Source of the DNA: Acuticoccus sp. MNP-M23
Lineage (GTDB): Bacteria > Pseudomonadota > Alphaproteobacteria > Rhizobiales > Amorphaceae
Direction of reading: 5' to 3'
Assembly (NCBI RefSeq): GCF_031195445.1
Contig: NZ_CP133480.1
Coordinates: forward strand, 682,001-746,000
DNA: 64,000 bases
Positions 40,638 through 48,149 of the stretch are shown in pieces (the stretch's first letter is position 1; every line of letters starts with the position of its first letter). The notes under the pieces were generated by a model. It had not been told where the DNA came from. It made no database searches and was given only the letters and a program-made list of their open reading frames with translations. A program made the position numbers and the translations under genes.

Positions 40638-41414
40638 TTACAATCTATTGTTGGATTTTTCCATCTTTAAAACAATTTTTACACTCGATGAATCCTGAGG
40701 AGTTTTCGTCAGACGAGTTACTCTTCGACCAATTGTCTTGCCAAGATTGAATTCAAAAGTTTTCGTGCTTCCAGCGTTCGCCGTTCTAGTCCAAGTCTTA
40801 ATAGAGTCGCGATTGGCCCTGAGGCAAGCCGAAACAGCAGCCGCGGCGTCGTCCAACGAGCGAAATGATGAGACGGCGGAAATGCGGTTGTCCTTGCCTA
40901 ATCGGGCAAGTAGCGCTTCATCGCTCAGACTGATGTGTCTTGCGATCGTGTGGCCCCCTGCCTTTTCAGCCGCATTAAGGAAGAGACGGCCGTTGCGGAT
41001 AGCTACAGCCCGTAGGACACCGACGAAACCAGCCGCAAGTGGAACCGTGATATCAACGGCAAAGCCCACATTGCGCGCCGTCTCTGAATCGGCACCTGCG
41101 AGCGAGGCCGCGACCTCGGCACCTTTCGCGGTGAGCGTGACGCGCGTCTTTCCCGTAACGATCTGATAGATGCCGGTTTGCGCTGTATCAGCCCCGTGCA
41201 GGGCGAGTGCCCCGCCGCCGATTTTTGTGACCGTCGTGGGCTCTGGTATTAGGAACAAGGCGGCGCCGCCGATCATTTCGGCGGCGCCGAACACCGCGTT
41301 GAACACACCCCAGAGGCGATTATTTAGACTGCTGTCTTCGTCAATCGTTTCGCCTTCAAGCAATGCTGCGAGCTGCAAGGGCGTAAGTACGATCGATAAA
41401 TCTGTTTCAGACAT
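40638..41414 (-). CDS. Polymorphic toxin with C-terminal RNase A-like domain
   Basis: A 258-residue protein. Residues ~30-145 are hydrophobic and Gly/Ala-rich (NRLWGVFNAVFGAAEMIGGAALFL, GGALALHGADTAQTGIYQI, VDITVPLAAGFVGVLRAVAI), a pretoxin/translocation-like region; residues ~150-258 match the bacterial CdiA-CT RNase A fold (GGHTIARHISLSDEALLARL with His155/His160, RISAVSSFRSLDDAAAAVSA, FEFNLGKTIGRRV, VKIVLKM). No signal peptide, PAAR, VgrG or two-partner secretion domain is present. GC is lower than in flanking genes, so horizontal origin is likely. Function: intercellular tRNA/RNA-cleaving toxin, inferred from family. Confidence 0.75.
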   Translation of the reverse strand: MSETDLSIVLTPLQLAALLEGETIDEDSSLNNRLWGVFNAVFGAAEMIGGAALFLIPEPTTVTKIGGGALALHGADTAQTGIYQIVTGKTRVTLTAKGAEVAASLAGADSETARNVGFAVDITVPLAAGFVGVLRAVAIRNGRLFLNAAEKAGGHTIARHISLSDEALLARLGKDNRISAVSSFRSLDDAAAAVSACLRANRDSIKTWTRTANAGSTKTFEFNLGKTIGRRVTRLTKTPQDSSSVKIVLKMEKSNNRL

Positions 41415-41884
41415 AGTGAAAATTTCGATTTATGGGGTGCACATCAGACTGATGAATTCTATTTATTCCGAGAAATGTAAATCGCTTCCGCATCATCGTG
41501 GGCGTTATTGCCGATCACCGATGCAAATCGTTTTTCCCATGCCGGTGCAATGCTAAAAACAGCCGATCAAGCGATGTATAGAGGAAGTCCGTAGCGCTGG
41601 ATCTTGGTTCCTCACTTGAGGCCCCGCTACTTTGCCAGAAATTTCGTGAATCACCAACGAATCGTCTAAAGTGCATCGCGCGTCCACTGACGCAACGATG
41701 CTGGCGACGAAGCTCGCCAGACCTTGAGTAAGCCCCTTCGGGTTCCATAACCGCCCGTTACGCGTCGGGCGCGTGTAACGGCCATTTAGTAATGTCCCGT
41801 TCCAGCCTCGCTGGATCCGAGAGCCTGCGAGGTGCGTGTCGCATCGCAGTCGCACTCGGGGACAAACGGCCCAGCCGGGCGGCT
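41415..41884. other. Non-coding gap
   Basis: About 470 bases between the toxin start and the chimeric gene; lower GC near the toxin promoter. No gene supported. Confidence 0.45.
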
Positions 41885-42715
41885 TCACAGCCGTGGTAGC
41901 TCTTCTGCGAAGATGGCGCTCGCCCAGTCCAGGAAGGCGCGCAGGCGCGGGGTCGGCTGGCGCGTGCGGGCGTACAGCGCCGAGACTGATGTGGGAGGCG
42001 GCGCGTATGAGCCCATCATCTCCACGAGCGTGCCGGCCCGCAGCGCCTCGGCGAAGCGATAAAAGGGCGCCTGGTACAGCCCGTAGCCGAGGGTGACGAG
42101 ATCGGCCGCCGTTTCGGCGTCATTGGCGCTCACCCGGTACGGCAGGCGCTGCTGGTGCACGTCCTCACCGACAGTGAACTCCAGCGGCATCACGTCCCCC
42201 GTTCGCGACGAGATGAAGCCGATCATCGCGTGACCGCCGAGGTCGTCCACCGTCTGGGGCGTGCCGTGGCGACGCAGGTAGTCAGGGCTTGCCACCGTTA
42301 CCTCCTGCAAGGCGCCGAGGCGGCGCATCATCAGACTGTCGTCGACCGGGTCGCCGACGCGGATGGCGCAGTCCACCCCTTCACGCACCAGATCGACGAT
42401 GCGCTCGCTCTGGCCGAACGCCACGTCGATCCGCGGATGGCGCTCCAGGAAGGCGGGAAGCGCGGGGATGACCTTGATGGCTTCCACGATCTCGAGAAGG
42501 TCATGGAGCGAGCGCGCCAGGCGGTCGTACTTGGTGACCACGATCACGTCGCCCTCGCGTGCGTGGTCGATGATGGCAGCCAGGTTCGGTCGTGATCGGG
42601 TCGTGCCGCTGATCTTGTCGGCGAAGATGCGTCCGGCCCCGGCCGCCGTGAGGGCGTCGGTCTGAGCATCGAGGTTCTGTTCGTCCGTCGAGACGCGCGC
42701 GTATCCGAGAATCAT
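41885..42715 (-). CDS. Chimera: resolvase catalytic domain fused to a LysR effector-binding domain
   Basis: A 276-residue frame. Residues 1-80 are the start of a serine resolvase (MILGYARVSTDEQNLDAQ, ISGTTRSRPNLAAIIDHAREGDVIVV, YDRLARSLHDLLEIVEAI) including the catalytic Ser and Arg residues. At about residue 81 (base ~42475) the sequence changes without a stop to the middle of a LysR-type regulator (PALPAFLERHPRIDVAFG, ERIVDLVREGVDCAIRVG, DDLGGHAMIGF, TAADLVTLGYGLYQAPFY), whose HTH half is missing. The result lacks the resolvase E-helix/HTH and the LysR DNA-binding domain. Most likely a recombination scar; whether the hybrid is expressed is unknown. Confidence 0.8.
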   Translation of the reverse strand: MILGYARVSTDEQNLDAQTDALTAAGAGRIFADKISGTTRSRPNLAAIIDHAREGDVIVVTKYDRLARSLHDLLEIVEAIKVIPALPAFLERHPRIDVAFGQSERIVDLVREGVDCAIRVGDPVDDSLMMRRLGALQEVTVASPDYLRRHGTPQTVDDLGGHAMIGFISSRTGDVMPLEFTVGEDVHQQRLPYRVSANDAETAADLVTLGYGLYQAPFYRFAEALRAGTLVEMMGSYAPPPTSVSALYARTRQPTPRLRAFLDWASAIFAEELPRL

Positions 42716-42733
42716 GCAGCATGATGAGAAAAA

Positions 42734-42776
42734 CGCCCCAAAAACCGCAAAGGTTTTGGGACGGGGTTTTGGGGCG
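42734..42776. repeat. Inverted repeat upstream of the resolvase start
   Basis: CGCCCCAAAA (42734-42743) and TTTTGGGGCG (42767-42776) form a perfect 10-bp inverted repeat 20-60 bases before the chimeric gene. Position suggests a resolvase res subsite or transposon end. Confidence 0.55.
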
Positions 42777-43994
42777 CAAATACGCCAGCGACGCCGCCAA
42801 GTGTCGGATTGGGACAGAAACGACCGTTTGTGGCCCCGTCGTCGAAACCCGAATGACGGCCTGCAAGCCGTCGGGAGTGTGCCAATTCCGGTCGTAGCGA
42901 CGATGGGGAACACTCCTCAGAAGCGGACGCTCGTGGCTCGCAAGTGGGACCGAGGCCGTTGAAACACACCGTCGGTCGGATGGCTATCCGCGGTTCCGTC
43001 TGCCAGCGCCGGGCCTCAGGGGCCCGAGTGTTGGCAGCCCGTTGCGGTAGGCCCTTAAGTAGGTTCACGCTGCCAGCAATCCCATCCTCGGTTTTTCTAC
43101 GGAGAGCCATTAGTGGCAATGGGAAACTGCAAAGCGCTACCACTAGGTGTGGGCAGTTTAACAGTGCGCTGGTCGCCCTCCAGAAGGCGGTCCTTCCGGA
43201 GGGCGACCCTCCCGGGACGTAGGCGCTCACCAGAGGCCGTGCAGGAAGGGAGCGGGCGCCAGGGCATGAGGTCGTCGAGCTGACGTCGGGCCAGGCGCCG
43301 GCGATGCGCTCCAGGGATAGGATCAGCCAGGTGCCCCGGCCCACGTCAGGACCGACAGATTCCGATAGCCCTGGATCGGCTTTGAACTTCCTTAACCCGA
43401 GCCCGGACGACAGGAATGCAGGATGGTCAGCAGCTCCGCATTCGTCGGGCGCTCTACGGACGTCCGCTTCGGAACTCGCTTGACGTCGCGCTGAACGACC
43501 GGAATGGGTGCAGAAGCACACAGTCCCCCACAGTCAGTTGCCATAGACCCGAAACCGATGGGCAAAAAACCTTCGTTTACGGGCCATTTAACGAACGCGA
43601 ATGGTGTTTTCTCATGGTGTTTCTGTCATCCGCGGAATCGACGCTCTTTGAGCGATCCTACGTGATGGAGACTTGTTCGCTTCGTCTGACAGCACCGCCA
43701 CTGACCCTGCCTAAATCATTGATTTTAAGGCTGAACTCGCCATCACGTCACTCACGGTCCCATTGTGGGTCCCACTGACGTGCATCTTTCCCGCGACACA
43801 GACCAATTTCTCATTTTCCGTCCTCACGAATCCGTGCAGAGGACGGGAGATGCTGTCGGAATGCCGGATCTCCAGATCCAGGCAGCGTTCAAGAGCCGGC
43901 TGAAATTCTGGCCCGTTTGATTTTGGACCGTACCGCAGAGCCGGTCTCTAGCCGTGTGGGAAAAACGCGTTCAAACCCGAACGCGGAGATTCGC
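42777..43994. other. Long non-coding stretch
   Basis: About 1.2 kb without a supported gene on either strand; frames present are short and show no family pattern. It contains the hairpin at 43171-43208. It probably represents decayed transposon or intergenic DNA beside the resolvase fragment. Confidence 0.45.
43171..43208. repeat. Long hairpin
   Basis: Arms GGTCGCCCTCC and GGAGGGCGACC (11 bp), continuing after one mismatch as GAAGG/CCTTC with loop CGGT. The 38-base structure has 16 paired positions. No T-run follows, so it is not an obvious intrinsic terminator. Confidence 0.6.
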
Positions 43995-44324
43995 ATGTCA
44001 CCACTCGCATACTCCATCGCAGACACTGTCTGGATGTCTGGTCTCGGTCGAACCAAGCTGTTCACGGAGATCACGACCGGACGCCTGCCAGCCAAGAAGT
44101 TCGGATCTCGAACAGTCGTCTTGGCGGATGACCTGAAAGCCTATCTCGATGCGCTGCCCCGAGCCGTCCGAAGAGTAGATGCCGATCGCAAGCGCGGGGG
44201 CTGCGTGATGTCGATGCAGACCCGGATCGATCGCAAGGCATTTAACGCTTGGGCCAGTGCAATTGGCGAGGGCGTCGTGGAAGTCACGGCGCAAGAAGGC
44301 CGAAACGGCGGGGGCGCCCAATGA
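43995..44324 (+). CDS. AlpA/excisionase-like HTH protein
   Basis: A 109-residue protein whose first ~55 residues are a winged HTH (YSIADTVWMSGLGRTKLFTEITTGRLPAKKFGSRTVVLADDLKAYLDAL), the excisionase/AlpA pattern. The C-terminal half is uncharacterised. ATG 43995. Its stop overlaps the next gene (ATGA). No integrase is adjacent, so it looks like the remains of a small mobile island. Confidence 0.7.
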   Translation: MSPLAYSIADTVWMSGLGRTKLFTEITTGRLPAKKFGSRTVVLADDLKAYLDALPRAVRRVDADRKRGGCVMSMQTRIDRKAFNAWASAIGEGVVEVTAQEGRNGGGAQ

Positions 44325-44644
44325 GCCGAGCACGCTTCCTCCCCAGTGGGCTCAATGGCAAGGCCGAGAATGACGCGCTCGCATTCCTGAAGTCGCTGGC
44401 GGAGTTGCACAGCCACGGGTCGCTGATGGTGACGACGAAGCCGTCATCGGCAAAGAAATCAGGCGCTCAGCCAGAAGCCTCGGCACGACGGTTCGACGGG
44501 GCTTTGCCTATGGAGTTAGACCATATCGCGGTCGGATTGTTCACCGCCGATCACGGGCTCCCTTCGAACTGCCTCTGGTGTGGAACAGCGTGGAATAAGG
44601 ACCCCGCTTCGGGGGTGATCGGCGTCCAAACGGGACCCCACTGA
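44321..44644 (+). CDS. Unknown protein, probably truncated by an IS21 remnant
   Basis: A 107-residue protein coupled to the AlpA-like gene. N-terminal MSRARFLPSGLNGKAENDALAFLKSLAELHSHGSLMV; a CxxC occurs in SNCLWCGTAW. The last ~15 residues (SGVIGVQTGPH) are likely encoded by the end of the adjacent IS21 remnant, so the natural C-terminus is probably lost. No family recognised. Confidence 0.5.
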   Translation: MSRARFLPSGLNGKAENDALAFLKSLAELHSHGSLMVTTKPSSAKKSGAQPEASARRFDGALPMELDHIAVGLFTADHGLPSNCLWCGTAWNKDPASGVIGVQTGPH

Positions 44645-44692
44645 GACGAGGGGTCACGGTGCTTCCAGGGATAATCCGGGAGCCGGACTGGG

Positions 44693-45967
44693 ATGCTGGT
44701 GGTGGAGACGGTTGCGAAGATCCGGAGCGCGTATTTCGTAGAGGGCAAGGCGATCAAGGAGATCTGCCGCGAGCTTCGCCTGTCACGAAAGACGGTGCGC
44801 AAAATCCTTCGGTCTGAGGAGACGGCGTTCACGTACGAACCGAGCGTCCAGCCGCAACCCAGGCTTGGCCCGTTTACCGATGAGCTCGATCGGCTGCTCG
44901 GTGCCAATGCGGCACGCAGCAGCGCCAAGCGTGTGACGCTGATGCGGATCTTCGAGGAGCTGCGCGGGCTCGGCTACGAGGGTGGTTACGATGCGGTCCG
45001 GCGCTATGCGTCGTCTTGGCGACGGCGCGAGGGCACCGGAACAGCGGCGGCATTCGTCCCGCTGAGCTTCGACCCCGGCGAGGCGTACCAGTTCGACTGG
45101 AGCCACGGACAAGTGCTGATCGGCGGAACGACCGTCACCATCAGGCGAGCGCACATGCGGTTGTGCCATAGCCGCATGCCGTTCGTTCGGGCCTGTCCGC
45201 GCGAGACGCAGGAGATGGTGTAGGGCGCCCACGACAAGGGGTTCGCGTTCTTCAAAGGGCGCCTGCACGAGAGGCATCTACGACAACATGAAGACCGCGG
45301 TGGACGCGATCTTCGTCGGCAAGGCCGCAACTTTGCGGCGGTGGCAAGGAGCGCGCCTGCAACCGCCGCTTTGCGCAGATGTGCGGCCACGATCTGGTGG
45401 AGCCCGTGGCTTGCACGCCGGCCTCGGGCTGGGAGAAGGGCCAGGTCGAGATACCCAGGTCGGCACCGTGCGTCAGAACTTCTTCGCGCCGCGGCTCCGT
45501 GTGAAGAGCCTGGAAGAGCTGAACGACTGGCTGGTGGACCGATGCGTTGCCTGAGCCAGGACGCAACCGCATCCGGAGATCCAGGGCAAGTCCATCTGGC
45601 AGGTCTTTGAAGAAGGGCGCGCCAGTCTCGTCCCGTATCGCGGCCCGCAGGGCGGCTTCCACGCGATCCCCGCATCGGTCTCGAAGACCTGCCTGGTTCG
45701 CTTCGACAACAACAAGGTCGCCGGTCGAGGCGAGTGCGGCCCGCCGGCCGGTGGAGATCCTCAGTACGGCGCTGACCGACGGGCTCCCGGCGGTGGAAGC
45801 GGCGTGCGCGAGAGGCGCTGAACGAGGGCGTCCATTCAGCGGACGCAAGTCATCAACATCCTCGCACGTCGGCGCGACCCCGGTGTGTCGGTCACGATCA
45901 TGACGCCCGAGGCGCTGCGGCTCTCTTGCCCGCCGACGGCTGACTGGGCCCGGCTCACGACAGCCTC
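44693..45967 (+). pseudogene. istA: IS21-family istA, decayed
   Basis: The start is clear (LVVETVAKIRSAYFVEGKAIKEICRELRLSRKTVRKILRS, RRREGTGTAAAFVPLSFDPGEAYQFDWSHGQVLIGG), but a TAG ends the frame at 45223. Fragments of the rest follow in several frames (GIYDNMKTAVDAIFVGK; KSLEELNDWLVDRC; KSIWQVFEEGRASLVPYRG; FHAIPASVSKTCLVRFDNN...). At least four frameshifts or stops inactivate it. Confidence 0.85.
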
Positions 45968-46203
45968 AGGAGAACTCCGTGATGGAACGGTCCTACATCC
46001 TTGCCGCCATGGGCGGTCTCAAGCTCTACGGCATGCGCGGTGCCGAGGGCAGCATCATCGCCACTGCGGTGAAGCGCCAGCATGAACCTCACCAGGTCGT
46101 CGGCGATCTCCTCAAGGCGGAGATCAACGAGAGCCGAGCCCGCTTGACGTTGCCCCTTGGAATGTCCTCGGTCTGAACTGGACTCCGTCAGAAGGAGACG
46201 GAG

Positions 46204-46470
46204 ATGAAGAAGAGCCGCTTCAGCGAAGAGCAGATCATCGCGGTCCTGAAGGAGCATGCCGCGGGGATCGGTGTGTCGGAGCTGTGCCGCAAGCACGGGA
46301 TCAGCGACGCGACGTTCTACACGTGGCGCAAGCGCTACGGCGGAATGGAAGTGTCTGAAGCCAGGCGGCTGAAGGCGCTGGAAGATGAGAACGGCCGCCT
46401 GAAGAAGCTTCTCGCCGAACAGATGCTCGATGTGGCGACGCTGCGGGACGCTCTGGGAAAAAACTTCTGA
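46204..46470 (+). CDS. IS3 OrfA
   Basis: An 88-residue protein: HTH ([43 protein letters not shown]) and a leucine-zipper coiled coil ([33 protein letters not shown]). It binds the terminal repeats and is the N-terminal half of the OrfAB transposase made by frameshifting. Confidence 0.93.
   Translation: MKKSRFSEEQIIAVLKEHAAGIGVSELCRKHGISDATFYTWRKRYGGMEVSEARRLKALEDENGRLKKLLAEQMLDVATLRDALGKNF
46458..46464 (+). promoter_or_regulatory. Putative -1 programmed frameshift site
   Basis: A AAA AAC heptamer at the end of OrfA; OrfB is open in the -1 frame from here. This is the canonical IS3-family slippery sequence for producing OrfAB. Confidence 0.75.
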
Positions 46471-47315
46471 CGCCCAGCGCACGGAGAGGCTTCGTGAGTT
46501 GGGCGATTGAAAAGAAGGGGTATTCCCAGCGGCGCGCCTGTGCCCTGATCGGGATGCATCCAAGGACTTACCGCTACCGGTCGCAGCGGCCGGACGATGC
46601 GACGGTGCGCCAACGCCTGAAAACGCTGGCGAACGAACGGCGCCGGTTCGGCTATCGGCGGCTGCATATCCTTTTGCGGCGCGAGGGTATCGAGGTGAAC
46701 CACAAGAAGCTGTTCCGCCTATACCGCGAGGAGAGGCTGAGTGTACGACGGCGCGGCGGCCGAAAACGTGCCATCGGAACGCGGGCGCCAATGACCTTGC
46801 CGCGAGGACCAAACCAGCGCTGGAGCCTCGACTTTGTCTCCGACCAGCTCAGCGACGGGCGCCGCTTCCGTGTGCTGGTGGTGCTCGACGACTTCACCCG
46901 CCAGTGCCTGACGCTCGTTGTCGACACATCACTGTCGGGGGCTCGCGTGGCACGGGAACTCGACCGCCTGATCGTCAGTCGCGGCAAGCCGCTCACGATC
47001 GTCAGCGACAACGGCACCGAGCTGACCTCCCATGCCATCCTCGAATGGCAGGAGGACCGCCGCGTCAATTGGCACTACATCGCGCCCGGCAAGCCGATGC
47101 AGAACGGCTTCGTAGAGAGCCTGAACGGTCGCTTCCGCGATGAGTGCCTCAACGAGCATCTCTTCCGCAGCCTTCCGGGCGCTCGCCGCATCATTGAGGA
47201 ATGGCGCACCGACTACAACCACGACAGGCCGCACACCAGCCTGGGCGGCCTCACCCCGAACGAGTTTGCAACCCGGTCCCGATGGGACCACAACACGAAC
47301 AGAGTCCAGCTATGA
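46464..47315 (+). CDS. IS3 OrfB (DDE transposase part)
   Basis: Independent initiation could occur at GTG 46494, but the frame is open from the slippery site for OrfAB fusion. An HTH_21 region ([48 protein letters not shown]) precedes the rve catalytic core with Asp in [10 protein letters not shown], Asp in [10 protein letters not shown] and Glu in [20 protein letters not shown]. Full length and without visible defects. Confidence 0.93.
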   Translation, partial: LLTPSARRGFVSWAIEKKGYSQRRACALIGMHPRTYRYRSQRPDDATVRQRLKTLANERRRFGYRRLHILLRREGIEVNHKKLFRLYREERLSVRRRGGRKRAIGTRAPMTLPRGPNQRWSLDFVSDQLSDGRRFRVLVVLDDFTRQCLTLVVDTSLSGARVARELDRLIVSRGKPLTIVSDNGTELTSHAILEWQEDRRVNWHYIAPGKPMQNGFVESLNGRFRDECLNEHLFRSLPGARRIIEEWRTDYNHDRPHTSLGGLTPNEFATRSRWDHNTNRVQL

Positions 47316-47914
47316 GCGGGGACACTTCTGGGGCAACGTCACGCTCCATCAAGTACCAGCTCACCGTTGCCAAACTCCCGCTCGCCAAGGACATTGAGGA
47401 CTTTGACTTCGACACCGCCGACATCAATGAGACGCTGGTGCGCGACCTCGCCGCCGGCGGCTTCATCGAGCAGCAGCGCGGGCGTGGTGCTCATCGGCGG
47501 AACCGGCACCGGCAAGACCCACACCGCGATCGCTTGTCGCCCGCGCCTGCATCCGCCGCGGCTCGCGAGGTCGCTTCTTCAACGTCGTCGATCTCGTGAA
47601 CAAGCTCGAGGCGGAGATGCGGGCTGGTCGTCAGGGCCGTATCGCCGATCATCTGTCCCGGCAGGGCTTCGTCGTCTTCGACGAGCTGGGCTACCTGCCC
47701 TTCGCGAGAGGCCGGTGGCCAGCTGCTCTTCCACCTCGTCGCCGAGCTCTACGAGCAGACCTCGGTGATCGTCACCACGAACCTTGCCTTCGGCGAATGG
47801 CCCAGCGTCTTCGGCGACGCCAAGATGACCACCGCACTCCTCGACCGCCTGACCCATCACTGCGACATCGTCGAGACCGGCAATGAAAGCTGGTGGTTCA
47901 AAAACCGCGCCTGA

Positions 47915-48149
47915 TGCCTCCGCCGTGCCTCGACAGGCCTGACCCGCCTTCGCCATGGGAGAGCTACGCCGTGTCAGGCCCGTCTCTCGCCACTGCTACA
48001 AGCGGGCTCCCTTTTGCCCGCCGATAGGGGGGCCCGATTCAACGCCGTTTGACACTCTTCGATGTCGATTTCGTCATGATGACCCCATTCTCTCAGAAAA
48101 GGAGGTCTCTGGGAAAGCGGGTGCGGTTCAAAATGGATACGCTCCGAGT
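47915..48149. other. Non-coding gap after the IS21 remnant
   Basis: About 235 bases; probably contains the right end of the IS21 remnant. No gene seen. Confidence 0.45.

Larger units (their letters stand above)
46145..47341 (+). mobile_element. Intact IS3-family element inserted in istB
   Basis: 1197 bp with 12-bp perfect terminal inverted repeats (TGACGTTGCCCC at 46145-46156 and GGGGCAACGTCA at 47330-47341), flanked by a 4-bp target duplication CGCT (46141-46144, 47342-47345). It encodes OrfA and OrfB with a frameshift signal. This looks like the most recent insertion in the window. Confidence 0.95.
45979..47914 (+). pseudogene. istB: IS21-family istB, split by IS3 and frameshifted
   Basis: The 5' part (ERSYILAAMGGLKLYGMRGAEGS, HEPHQVVGDLLKAEINESRAR) is cut at 46144 by an IS3 element; deleting the element and one CGCT copy restores RARSIKYQLTVAKLPLAKDI exactly. 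The 3' part, with the Walker A GGTGTGKTH and [34 protein letters not shown], has at least three further frameshifts (near 47490, 47530 and 47710). IstB is the ATPase helper of IstA. Confidence 0.9.

Noticed and set aside
41553-41888. 111-residue minus-strand frame in the gap left of the chimeric gene
   Set aside because: No start signal, no family pattern, and atypical composition.
27180-42715. Idea that the resolvase C-terminal fragment at 27.2 kb and the N-terminal fragment at 42.5 kb are halves of one gene
   Set aside because: Their overlapping segments differ (LIETVEGLE versus LLEIVEAI), so they come from different resolvases.
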